DNA of 64,000 nt. It comes from Acidisarcina sp963790505. GTDB taxonomy: Bacteria > Acidobacteriota > Terriglobia > Terriglobales > Acidobacteriaceae. The number at the start of each line of letters is the position of its first letter. Position 1 is the first letter of the stretch. The position numbers were made by a program, and so were the translations under genes. The notes under the pieces are model-generated. The model was not told the DNA's origin and made no database searches. It worked only from the letters and a program-made list of their open reading frames with translations. Positions 1-8,978 of this stretch are shown piece by piece. Location of the stretch: positions 1-64,000 of the forward strand of contig CAWBOT010000003.1 in assembly GCA_963790505.1 (NCBI GenBank), given 5' to 3'.

Positions 1-1403
1 CAATACGCCGGTGCTCTTTCTTGACGAGCCGACATCCGGGTTGTCCTCATACCATGCTGAAGGGGTGGTTGATCTTCTGAAGCGGCTGGCTGGCGAAGGT
101 AAGACAATAATCACGACCATTCATCAGCCAAGCATTGATGTCTACAGAAAGTTCGACAATCTGATCATGATCTCGCGGGATCGCGGCGGCTGCGGATCGC
201 TCGCCTATTATGGACCGGCCTTTCCGGATTCTATCGAGTTCTTTCATCCACCTGCACAGCAGCAGGCGGATAAGAACTCGCTCAATCCGAGATGCTCCTT
301 ACGGGTTCTCGAAAGGAGACGACCGCCAACTGGGTCACTCGCTTCAGCAAGTCGCGGTATCAGAAGATGTTTATTGACGATCGGGCGGGTATGGTTAAGG
401 GTGAAGGCCACAGAAAGATGTTTCTTCCACGCGTAGCCTCGGCTTTGGTCAGTGGTGGACGCTGCTCCGTCGCAATATTGTTCTTAGAACGCGCGACCGT
501 GCGCAACTCATCATTACCCTGCTTCAGGCGCCGCTATTCGCTGTGTTGATTGCGCTCGTCTTCGGCAAAGTGAAGGATCCAGAGACCCTCTCGAAGACGT
601 TGAATGTTCCCGCTGCCGAAGCTACCGTTTCCATGGCAAAGGCACAGCAGGACTTCGGTCAACTAAGCGGCAATCTGGTCGGTATCGAGTTCCTTCTTGT
701 CGTCGCGGCAATCTGGTTTGGCTGTAACAATGCTGCGCGCGATGTTGTCGGTGAGTGGTCAATCTACCAACGCGAACGTATGGTCAATCTTAAGTTGCCA
801 TCGTATGTCTTCTCGAAGTTCATTGTGCTTGTTGGTCTCTGCATCTTCCAATGCCTCACTCTGCTTACGGTCGTCTACTTCGCCTGCGGTCTGCGCGGCA
901 GCTTTGTACGCGAAGCCACTATTCTGATTGCTTCGTCCCTTGTCGGAGCGGCGCTCGGACTTGCCATTTCAGCGCGAAGCTCGACGACTGAAACTGCAAT
1001 TGCGCTTCTTCCTGTAGTGCTTCTTCCAGTCATCACCCTGGGCGGGGGCATTCGGGCGATCTACAGGATGCCCATACCCGCGCGCATTATGAGCTATGTC
1101 GCACCTTCGCGTTGGGCGTTCGAACGAAACATGATCGATGAGGCAAAGGGGCATGTATGCGGTTATCTGCCCGGCCCGCTGAGGTGGGATTCTTGTCCGT
1201 CTGGCGGTAAAGGAGTTGACGCGGCCACGGTACAAGTTCCGGAGGCAATCACGACTATAGACGAAATCCGCCAACCCACAGCCCCAACCGAGAGAAAGAC
1301 TCTGCGGTATTCCTTTATACAGTCGCTTGGAGTATTGGGAGCTATGTTGGTAATCCTGCTTGGATGCGTGCTTGGCTTCTTGAAGATGCGCGATATTTTG
1401 TAA
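1..1403 (+). pseudogene. ABC-G type ATPase-permease fusion, partial and frameshifted
   Basis: The reading frame enters from the left edge with the Walker B/D-loop segment LFLDEPTSGLSS and the H-loop TIHQPS typical of ABCG/White-type ATPases, so the N-terminal half lies outside the window. The frame breaks near base 287 (NPR should continue as NPEMLLTG) and again near 415, after which an ABC-2 membrane domain with about six hydrophobic segments runs to the stop at 1403. An extracytoplasmic loop with Cys residues precedes the last membrane segment. Fused ATPase-permeases of this kind often carry N-terminal FHA domains and act next to PP2C phosphatases and kinases (as Rv1747 does); the FHA part is inference because it is not visible. 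The substrate is unknown. Two shifts with homology kept on both sides suggest either sequencing error or recent inactivation. Confidence 0.8.
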
Positions 1404-1421
1404 GGGCATTCCCGTACATTC

Positions 1422-2345
1422 ATGGAAAACAAAGAGACTGCTCCCGAGCAACGTACCAGACAGATCACACGCATCGACTTCGCGGGAGATCCGGCGGGCA
1501 TTTCGTCCAGCTTGCGATGTCATCCTGGTGCAGTTCGTGAAGAGAATCAGGATTGCGTCGGTCGCTTTCAGACGCCTTTTGGCGAAATTTTTCTTGTGCT
1601 GGATGGAGTCGGCGGACGAAGTGGCGGAGCGCGAGCTTCGATGCTTGGACTTGAAGAGTATGGGCGATTCCTATCTGGCTTGCCCGCTGAAGCAGATCCG
1701 CTTGATGGCTTGCAACGAGCTACTACATGGGTTAAGGATCGGTTGGAAGAGGCTAAAAAGTCTGGACCACCCACAATGCAAGAGATGGCATCGACCGTTG
1801 CACTTGTACTGATCCATGAGGGAGCGGCATACGTCGGACATATCGGAGACTCGCGGGTGTACCGAGTTCGTGGCGACCAATGCACACAGCTGACACGAGA
1901 CCATTCGATAGTGGAGAGGATGATAGCCGAAGGCCTTCTCTCCGACGAGCAGGCGCAGTCGCATCCGAGCGCGCACATTTTGACGCGCAGCCTTGGACAG
2001 CCCGATGCGTCGCTCGAGCTCTCCTCGCATGAAATATTGGCGGGCGACGTAATGCTCATCTGCTCCGACGGGCTCTGGGCATATGCACCAGCCCCTGCAA
2101 TGGAGCAGGAGCTCTTCAAGCCGGGAGCTACCACTGCATTCATCGCCGATGCGCTGCTTCATTTCGCACTTGCGGGCGAAGCAGGAGACAACATCAGCAT
2201 AGTAGTACTTCGAGCAAGTGAAGCGTGGAAGGCACCAAAGCGGGCCCAAATTTCGACAAGCAAGCGCTTCAGCCAAAAACAGCTTTTAACTGCACTTGCG
2301 ATCACGATGTTATTAGCGGGAGCCGCGGCCTATCTATTTCTCTAG
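1422..2345 (+). CDS. PP2C-family Ser/Thr protein phosphatase with C-terminal membrane anchor
   Basis: A 307-residue protein with PP2C/PPM hallmarks: an early VREENQD motif, the metal-binding LDGVGGRSGG segment, GHIGDSRVYRV, LTRDHSIVERM, LICSDGLWAY and the closing GDNISIVVL. It would remove phosphate from Ser/Thr residues of proteins using two Mn/Mg ions. The last 20 residues are hydrophobic (LLTALAITMLLAGAAAYLFL), so a cytoplasmic catalytic domain held to the membrane by a C-terminal helix is likely; most PrpC/Stp1 proteins are about 240 residues and lack this tail. It starts 18 bases after the ABC transporter stop and is probably co-transcribed with it, suggesting that the transporter, an FHA module or a nearby kinase is its substrate (inference). 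A histidine kinase partner is not seen. Confidence 0.92.
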   Translation: MENKETAPEQRTRQITRIDFAGDPAGISSSLRCHPGAVREENQDCVGRFQTPFGEIFLVLDGVGGRSGGARASMLGLEEYGRFLSGLPAEADPLDGLQRATTWVKDRLEEAKKSGPPTMQEMASTVALVLIHEGAAYVGHIGDSRVYRVRGDQCTQLTRDHSIVERMIAEGLLSDEQAQSHPSAHILTRSLGQPDASLELSSHEILAGDVMLICSDGLWAYAPAPAMEQELFKPGATTAFIADALLHFALAGEAGDNISIVVLRASEAWKAPKRAQISTSKRFSQKQLLTALAITMLLAGAAAYLFL

Positions 2346-2376
2346 GTTAGGTAAGCCGCAATTGCCGCCGAGCGGA

Positions 2377-4161
2377 TTAACTTTTCGAGTTATGCAGAGC
2401 AAGTAGTTTGTAAGCGGTCAGATTGCCTTCGTGCTTTGTTGCGACCTCCAGCGGCTCCACCTCAAGATCGCGCCAGAGTTTCTCATAGATCTGCGGGCTG
2501 ATAATGATCTCGCTGAGTCCTGCCGCGGCGCAGTAGCGTGTTGTCATGTTAACCGCGTCGCCTATGATCGTGAACTCCATGCGGTCGACCGAGCCAATGA
2601 AACCGTGGATTACCTCACCTGTATGGACGCCAATGCCAATCTCGCACACCCTTTCGCCCTTCGCCTTACGCCTCTCACTAACTGCCTGGGTGACCTCCAT
2701 CATATCGATTGAAGCTTTCGCAGCTTGCTCGACGTGACGTGGATGAGCCTCCGGACTCCCAAAGACGACGAGCAAAGCGTCACCAATAAACTTGTCGATG
2801 GTCCCCTGGTGCCGAAAAACACATTCGACCATCGCGGCGAAGTAGTCGTTGAGCAGCAGGAGCAGATCGTCGGTGTCCATGCTGGCAGCCATGATGGTGA
2901 AGCCTCGGATGTCTGCACAAAGGATAGACACGTTCGATCGCTCGCCGCCAAGCTTGAGTCGTCCAGCCTGCGCGCGTTGAATAAGATACGTCCGCACCTG
3001 GGGTGAAAAGTTAGTCATCAAGCGTTCGAGAACGTGAATCTTTTGCGCGATCTCCGCCTTAAGGTCGCGATTCGCAAGAACCAGACCGATCTGGTGTCCG
3101 AGCGATGCGGCGAGGAAGAGGTCTTCCGCCGTCAGCCGTGATGCAGCACTCTTTGAGTTCAGACAGATCACTCCGAACGACCTGCCGTCGGCGATGATGG
3201 GCGCATACACTCCAGATTCGAGATGGCTCTCAAACTGTGTCTTGCTCAAATTTTGTTGTCTCTGCCAGATGAATGCCTTCTTCTCTTTGAGCGCCTGAAG
3301 CGCCGATGATTTGCTCAGCGAGACATTCCCGCGCGGCACGTGAGCTTTTAAGTCGAGATCACCAGTTACAGGATCGACAATCAGAATCGCACCGTGCGTC
3401 GCTCGTGGAATAAAGCTAAGGATCTTCTCGGTCAACGCTTGCAGGAGAGTGCTCATGCTCCCACTAGGGCCGGCCTCCCAGGCGAGTTCACAGAGGGTGG
3501 CAAACTTGGGTCCCACGATGCTCCAGTTGATCTGGGGTTCAAGGACGGTATTCGCATCCAGAGTGTGAAGGACGATGTCTCTGGTCTCGGGCCCGTGGAA
3601 GTTTGGCGAAACGGCAAACGGTGAGGGAACTGGTGGCGCAGGGGCGGCAGAACCCGGACGCAACAGACTCGATATAAGCTGCGCAGCTATTGTTGACGTG
3701 ATGCCTAAGGCGGGATATAGATCTTTGCTGCACATGAGAAAACCGCCAGCTAGGTGACGCAGGCGGGCGAGAGTGATCGACTCTTCCGCTGCAGCAACGC
3801 CAGCCTGTTCGAACGCTCGTTTGCATATTTCTGACCTTGAGATTGCAGCCCCGCTTGATTGATGTGCTGGCATTGTCATCATGTGCTGCACATCTGCAGA
3901 CGTCTGCAAGCGTTTGAGGATTTCGTCGGCTTTCAGACCGAATGCTTCGAACGGCTTGGCTACCTCAACCAATTCCGTCGCCGTGTCCGGTTCTTCGAAA
4001 TGAGCGGTATCGCGCAGCGTTGAGAGAGAGAAAATAGTGGTGAGAAAATGTTTCGGCTCGATAAGGGTTTGGTCGCGTCTCGCGATTAGCGCGGCCATCC
4101 TCCAAACCATCCAGACTGCGGGGGAGTAGTTCATCGGTTTTGAATGCTCCATAGCGGTCAA
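2377..4161 (-). CDS. Clp_N-GAF-class III adenylate/guanylate cyclase
   Basis: A 594-residue protein with three readable parts. Residues about 10-150 resemble the alpha-helical Clp N-terminal repeat (WRMAALIARRDQTLIEPKHF matches the usual A..A....H..I..EHLL pattern, followed by a second repeat). Residues about 220-370 form a GAF domain. Residues about 405-575 are the class III cyclase domain with metal-binding Asp in ILCADIRGFT, KFIGDALLVVFG and TIIGDAVNMTTR. It should make cAMP or cGMP in response to whatever the GAF/Clp_N parts sense. It is convergent with the PP2C gene (31-base gap). The next in-frame ATG is three codons downstream, so the start is uncertain by 9 bases. Substrate choice (ATP versus GTP) cannot be settled by eye. 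Confidence 0.9.
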   Translation of the reverse strand: MTAMEHSKPMNYSPAVWMVWRMAALIARRDQTLIEPKHFLTTIFSLSTLRDTAHFEEPDTATELVEVAKPFEAFGLKADEILKRLQTSADVQHMMTMPAHQSSGAAISRSEICKRAFEQAGVAAAEESITLARLRHLAGGFLMCSKDLYPALGITSTIAAQLISSLLRPGSAAPAPPVPSPFAVSPNFHGPETRDIVLHTLDANTVLEPQINWSIVGPKFATLCELAWEAGPSGSMSTLLQALTEKILSFIPRATHGAILIVDPVTGDLDLKAHVPRGNVSLSKSSALQALKEKKAFIWQRQQNLSKTQFESHLESGVYAPIIADGRSFGVICLNSKSAASRLTAEDLFLAASLGHQIGLVLANRDLKAEIAQKIHVLERLMTNFSPQVRTYLIQRAQAGRLKLGGERSNVSILCADIRGFTIMAASMDTDDLLLLLNDYFAAMVECVFRHQGTIDKFIGDALLVVFGSPEAHPRHVEQAAKASIDMMEVTQAVSERRKAKGERVCEIGIGVHTGEVIHGFIGSVDRMEFTIIGDAVNMTTRYCAAAGLSEIIISPQIYEKLWRDLEVEPLEVATKHEGNLTAYKLLALHNSKS

Positions 4162-4492
4162 AATGACCCTTCCGTGGCCATAAATGTAGGGCGACCATTC
4201 AATTGCGAGCTACCGATGACGAAACTAGTTGGTTAGCAAATGTCCAGATTCCGTACGCGTCATTATATGCAAAGGCCATCTGCGCATGTGCAATAACGGC
4301 GCGCAAAATGATAACTGAAATCGGTTAGCGAAGGCATGCGTTGCTACCGTCTAAGGGTATATTCCTAATGAAGATGCCAGAAGAGGCGCTGCCGCTGAAA
4401 TGAGAGATCAATTTCCCCATCAATACGAGGTGGAAAATTCTTTGACCAGTCTTTTTGCACTATCAGTCTGTCACGTACTAAACTTCAGACAG
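4162..4492. other. Intergenic region upstream of cyclase and tRNA-Ser
   Basis: This stretch should carry the promoter of the minus-strand cyclase and of the plus-strand tRNA. I see no convincing ORF, repeat or hairpin. Short ORFs in it lack coding character. Confidence 0.4.
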
Positions 4493-4583
4493 GGAAGAGT
4501 GGCCGAGTGGTTGATGGCTCCAGTCTTGAAAACTGGCGTACCTGAAAGGGTATCGGGGGTTCGAATCCCTCCTCTTCCGCCAT
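4493..4583 (+). tRNA. tRNA-Ser (UGA anticodon)
   Basis: The 91-nt sequence folds as a class II tRNA. The acceptor stem GGAAGAG pairs with CTCTTCC, followed by discriminator G and an encoded CCA. The anticodon loop CTTGAAA carries TGA. The long variable arm (roughly GCGTACCTGAAAGGGTATC) and the T-arm GGGGGTTCGAATCCCT are both present. UGA reads UCA and other UCN serine codons. No integrated element directly abuts its 3' end, although a decayed recombinase lies about 4.4 kb downstream. Confidence 0.95.
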
Positions 4584-5258
4584 TTTGTCTGCTCAGTATC
4601 GGGGTAGCGATTGGGTATGGCAGAAATTAGCGAAAATCCCCACAAAATTGAGTTTTCTTTTGCTTATCTCGATCTTCGTAGAGGTTTCGGTGGAGATTAT
4701 CTGGTCAGCGTGGGCGCATTTCTCCAAGTCAGTTGGCGGAGAGAATCCTGGGCGGATCGAAATGATTTGGTTGGTCGGTCGAGACAAGCCGCAGATCGTA
4801 GCTATGTCGACAGACGTGATGCCTCACTGAAGCAACTCATCCGTCATGCAGATTCCCACCAATGATTGCTCGGGCAGTCGTCTTTGTTTCTTAATTCATA
4901 TATTATCGCCGTGAAAAGCGGGCCTCATAGGAAAGTGCAGGATTTGCGCGCACTGGTCGTGACTTTTCGTAATTTCCCGCAAAGTCGGCTTTACGGCAAG
5001 TTCGAGCTCGTTATCTGCGATAACCCGTTTTAAGGTAGTCGGGCTACGATTGCCTGTGAATGGCTGGATGTATGCTGGCTGCGGCACCTCTTTGTCTTCC
5101 TCCCGATTCGCGGAGTTCTCAACGAGAACGAATCGAATCGAAGGTAATTACCGGGCTGGAGACGATCTATGCTTCCGCCTGCAGACGCCGTTCTACTGAC
5201 CTGGGTGCTACGCCTCTTGTGAAGTGCCGGTAAGGTCCGGGCAGAGGGTGTATCGTCT
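4584..5258. other. Gene-free stretch between tRNA-Ser and the kinase gene
   Basis: Several short overlapping ORFs exist but none shows a convincing start, composition or recognisable domain. A 40-codon GTG-started frame beginning near 4911 is possible but unsupported. The right end should hold the kinase promoter; a purine-rich AGAGGG at about 5244-5249 lies ten bases before the TTG start of the kinase. Confidence 0.4.
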
Positions 5259-8200
5259 TTGAAAAAGAAGATGGACAACCGGGAACAATCCGTAGAGAAG
5301 CTGTTTGCGGCGGCGCTGAATCTGCCAGTTGAGCGGCGTGCTGCGTTTTTGGACGAAGCGTGCCGTGGTTTGCCTGTGGTTCGGCAGCAGGTCGAGGAGA
5401 TGCTTGAGAAGAATGGCCGGCTTGGTAGCTTTCTGAATGAGTCCGCGTCGAGAGCGAGAGCGGATAAGGCCAGGAGCGATTCTGCGCCCACGCTGAGGGA
5501 TTTGACTGGGGTGAAGCTTGGCCGTTATGCGATTGTTGAGCGGCTGGGTTTTGGTGGGATGGGGGTGGTGTACCGGGCTCGCGATGAGAAACTGGAGCGT
5601 TTTGTTGCAATCAAGATTCTGGCGCCGGGTTTGTTATTGGGGGATGAGGCTCGGCGGCGGTTTCGCAGGGAGGCGCTGGCGCTGGCGAAGTTGAATCATG
5701 CGCATATTGCCGCTGTTTATGATGTGGGGGAGCAGGACGGGATTGATTACCTGGTGATGGAGTGTGTATCAGGCGAGTCGCTTGCGGCGAAGCTGGCGGC
5801 AGGATCTCTGACTGTGAAGGATGCCACTTCGATTACTCAGCAGATTGCGCAGGCCTTGGAGGAAGCGCATGAGCAAGGTGTGATTCATCGAGATTTGAAG
5901 CCTTCGAATGTGATGGTAACTCCGAAGGGAACGGTGAAGGTTCTTGATTTCGGTCTCGCGAAGCTGCTGGATGTGAGCGGGATGGAGGAGACACAGTCGG
6001 TCGAGGAGACGCAGCGGGTGATGGGCACGGTGCCATATATGTCGCCGGAGCAGGCGTATGGGAAGACGCTAGATACGCGAACGGACCTGTGGAGTCTTGG
6101 GGTGGTGTATTACGAGACGTTAACGGCACAGCGTCCGTTTCATGGGGACAGCGCGGTTGAAGTGCTGCGTGCGATCGCCGAGGAGACGCCGAAACCCGTG
6201 ACTGGGATTCGCGTTGATGTTCCGCAGAAGGCGGAGGAGATCGTGGGACATGCGCTTGAGAAGAATCCCGCGAATCGTTATCAGTCAGCATCGGAGATGG
6301 TGAAGGATACTTCGGACTTACTGACGCAGATGAGCGGGACTATCGGGACTACGTTGCTGCCGTTGGAGAAGAAGCCGGAGATGAGGGTTTCTCGCTGGCT
6401 GATGGTGTGTGGGGTGGTGGCGGCGATTTTGTTAGTTGGGGTTGGTGCTTGGCTTTACCATCGCGCGTCGAACCGGCGCTGGGCGCGGGAGGATGCAGCG
6501 GGACAGATTGCGAACCTGATGGATTCGAATCGTCCTTTGGCTGCGCTTGGGTTGTTGGAAAAAGCGGAGGGATATCTGCCGGGCGATCCGCGGTTGAAGA
6601 AGATTGCGGATGAGGACACGTTGCTGATTTCGATTACGTCCTCTCCGGCGGGTGCCCCAGTGGCGATACAGGATTATTCGACTCCGGATTCTGGGTGGCG
6701 GGTGCTGGGTAAGACGCGGCTGAACGATATTCGCGTGCCGAAGGGATATTTCCGGTGGAAGGTGGGGAAGGCGGGTGTGGACGAAGCAGTGACTGCTCCT
6801 GAGACGGCGGCGGCGATTGATTTTGCGCTGGATGCTGAGAAGGGCCACGAGGGGATGGTGTATGTGCCGGGCGCCGACTGGGGGGACTACATCGGGTTTG
6901 TCGGAATGGTTGGGCCTTACAAGCTTCCGGCGTTTTATGTGAACCGATATGAGGTGACGAATCGCGAGTATCAGAAGTTCGTTGATAGCGGTGGGTACGA
7001 AAAGAAGGAGTATTGGACGGTGAAGTTTGTTCGCGATGGGAAAGAGCTCTCGTGGGCGGATGCGATGGCAGAGTTTCGCGATACGAGCGGTCGGCCCGGG
7101 CCTTCGACGTGGGCTGGAGGGCACTATCCGGAGGGCAAGGGCGATTATCCGGTGGGTGGGGTTAGTTGGTTTGAAGCGGCAGCCTATGCGGCGTATGCAA
7201 AGAAGGACCTGCCGGCGTTTGCGCAATGGTACAAGATGGCTCCGCAGGAAGTGGCGAGGCACATAGTGCCGATGAGCAATATTTCAACGAACGAAGTGGC
7301 GGCGGCGGGAAAGTATCGCGGTCTGGGACCGTATGGAACGTACGACACGGCGGGGAATGTCCGGGAGTGGGTGCTGAATCCTGTGGATAAGGATCTTCGG
7401 TTCATTCTTGGGGGGTCGTGGAAGTCGCCATCGTATATGTATTCCACGCCTGAAGCGGCTTCGCCGTTTGACCGGTCGGAGACGGATGGGTTTCGGTGTG
7501 TGCAGAATCCAACTCCCCTGGCCGCAGCGATTTCAGGAGAAGTAAAGCGTACGATGCGGGATTTTACAAAGTTCAAGCCTGCGGACGACGAGGTGTTTCA
7601 TGCTTACCAGTTGCTCTATCAGTATCCGAAGGCACCGTTGAATATTCAGGAGCAAGGGTTGGTCCAGGAGACGGTGGACTGGCGGGAGGAGAAGGTCTCG
7701 TTCGATACGGGCTATCGCGGCGAGCGGATGACGGCATATCTGTTTTTGCCGAAGCATGTGAAGCCTCCTTATCAGACGGTGTTGTTCTTTCCGAGTGCGC
7801 GGGTGGAGTTACTGCAGGGGAATGATGGAGGACGCGCGCTGGGCGATATGCAGTTCTTCGATTACATCCTGCAGAGCGGGCGGGCGGTGATGTATCCGAT
7901 CTATCAGGATCTCTATGAACGGCGAGTGAAGTTCTCAATGCCGGGCGGGTCACAGAATATCGAGCTGACTACGGACTGGTACAAAGATGCGTCGCGCTCG
8001 CTGGACTATCTGGCGATGCGGCAGGATATCGATAACGGCCGACTGGCTTATCTCGGCGTGAGCATGGGTTCGGCGGACGGAGTGATTATTACGACGCTGA
8101 TGCAGGATAGGCTGAAGACTGCGATCTTTCTGGATGGAGGATATTTTCTTGATCCGCCGCCACCGGGTGGCGACGCGGCGGACTTTTCGGTGCGGATGAA

Positions 8201-8408
8201 GAAGCCGGTGCTGATGGTGAATGGAAGGTACGATTATACGTTTTCGGTGGAGGATGCGCAGAACCCGCTGTTCAGGATGCTGGGAACTCCGGAGGCGGAT
8301 AAGAAACATGTGCTTCTTGAGACTCCGCATGATGTGACCGAGGATCGGCCCCGACTGATGAAGGAAGTGTTGGGCTGGCTGGATAAATATCTGGGGCGGG
8401 TGAATTGA
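5259..8408 (+). CDS. Ser/Thr protein kinase fused to FGE-sulfatase and alpha/beta-hydrolase domains
   Basis: A 1049-residue, three-part protein. The N-terminal cytoplasmic kinase (about 88-350) has the glycine loop around GFGGMGVVYRA, catalytic Lys in VAIKIL (119), HRDLKPSN (210) and DFG (230). A membrane helix follows near 381-401. The exported part has a PEGA-like segment (about 485-535), a formylglycine-generating-enzyme/EgtB-type domain (about 545-770, with GTYDTAGNVREW and DGFRCV), and a C-terminal serine hydrolase domain with nucleophile elbow GVSMGS, a candidate acid Asp in GRYDYTFS and His in TPHDV. The fusion implies that an envelope sensor or enzyme controls a Hanks-type kinase. The first 60 residues match the helical N-terminus common in acidobacterial kinases. 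The start is TTG at 5259 or ATG at 5271; I prefer TTG because the purine-rich AGAGGG is well spaced for it. The FGE domain may only be structural. Confidence 0.93.
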   Translation: MKKKMDNREQSVEKLFAAALNLPVERRAAFLDEACRGLPVVRQQVEEMLEKNGRLGSFLNESASRARADKARSDSAPTLRDLTGVKLGRYAIVERLGFGGMGVVYRARDEKLERFVAIKILAPGLLLGDEARRRFRREALALAKLNHAHIAAVYDVGEQDGIDYLVMECVSGESLAAKLAAGSLTVKDATSITQQIAQALEEAHEQGVIHRDLKPSNVMVTPKGTVKVLDFGLAKLLDVSGMEETQSVEETQRVMGTVPYMSPEQAYGKTLDTRTDLWSLGVVYYETLTAQRPFHGDSAVEVLRAIAEETPKPVTGIRVDVPQKAEEIVGHALEKNPANRYQSASEMVKDTSDLLTQMSGTIGTTLLPLEKKPEMRVSRWLMVCGVVAAILLVGVGAWLYHRASNRRWAREDAAGQIANLMDSNRPLAALGLLEKAEGYLPGDPRLKKIADEDTLLISITSSPAGAPVAIQDYSTPDSGWRVLGKTRLNDIRVPKGYFRWKVGKAGVDEAVTAPETAAAIDFALDAEKGHEGMVYVPGADWGDYIGFVGMVGPYKLPAFYVNRYEVTNREYQKFVDSGGYEKKEYWTVKFVRDGKELSWADAMAEFRDTSGRPGPSTWAGGHYPEGKGDYPVGGVSWFEAAAYAAYAKKDLPAFAQWYKMAPQEVARHIVPMSNISTNEVAAAGKYRGLGPYGTYDTAGNVREWVLNPVDKDLRFILGGSWKSPSYMYSTPEAASPFDRSETDGFRCVQNPTPLAAAISGEVKRTMRDFTKFKPADDEVFHAYQLLYQYPKAPLNIQEQGLVQETVDWREEKVSFDTGYRGERMTAYLFLPKHVKPPYQTVLFFPSARVELLQGNDGGRALGDMQFFDYILQSGRAVMYPIYQDLYERRVKFSMPGGSQNIELTTDWYKDASRSLDYLAMRQDIDNGRLAYLGVSMGSADGVIITTLMQDRLKTAIFLDGGYFLDPPPPGGDAADFSVRMKKPVLMVNGRYDYTFSVEDAQNPLFRMLGTPEADKKHVLLETPHDVTEDRPRLMKEVLGWLDKYLGRVN

Positions 8409-8474
8409 GGAGTTTCCAGGGCCTCTGTGTAGTGCGATTTTTCCAGGAGGTTTCCTCATCACGAGCAACGACGA

Positions 8475-8813
8475 TCACAAGAGTTCACGCATCGTCGACA
8501 TGTACTGCCCGGAGTATTCATGGCTGTTTGCGTGGTAGGTAAATGTGACGGTGTAACACGCCATGACTGGCATTTCGAAATTCGCCGTTCGGCCCGTGTA
8601 AAGCCGTGGTCCACGACTAATAAGCTCACACGACGAAACCTTAGCTGTTGTCTCAATCCAAGGATTGTCTGCTACTGTTGCTTCCACCGACAGCCGAATT
8701 TCACATCGCGCTTTTATTGCGCCACGAAGGCTTATGTATCTGTGACTGGGCGTGCTCATTGTCCATAGGTATGACGCCTCGAAAAATTCTTTCACAAGCG
8801 ATAGTAATTCCAA
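8475..8813 (-). CDS. Hypothetical protein with DUF3592-like segment, possibly truncated
   Basis: This 112-residue frame contains a stretch resembling DUF3592 (TTAKVSSCELISRG, then VTFTYHANSHEYSGQ), whose members have the pattern V..C......Y...V.Y.Y.VdG..Y.G between two membrane helices. The flanking membrane segments expected for the family are missing, and the protein stops shortly after the motif, so it is probably a remnant or a domain-only protein. It sits between the kinase gene and the decayed recombinase, in DNA that looks AT-richer than the neighbouring kinase. The 8814-8978 interval beyond it has no convincing gene. Confidence in the family match is modest. Confidence 0.4.
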   Translation of the reverse strand: MELLSLVKEFFEASYLWTMSTPSHRYISLRGAIKARCEIRLSVEATVADNPWIETTAKVSSCELISRGPRLYTGRTANFEMPVMACYTVTFTYHANSHEYSGQYMSTMRELL

Positions 8814-8978
8814 TTCTGCGCGGTTCTAAGTGAGGTATCGCCTAATTGGGATCGGTTGCGCTCGATTTGCTGCCGAAATAGGGTTTCAAATCGATTATTT
8901 AGGCGCTTTATCCTGTATAGATAGGACGCTGCCAGGACGTTATGTTGGCTATCTTTTGCTCCACGGTCGGCGGTGTCA

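Noticed and set aside
4585..4865. Small ORFs after tRNA-Ser (84 and 81 residues)
   Set aside because: They overlap in different frames, lack ribosome sites and resemble no family.
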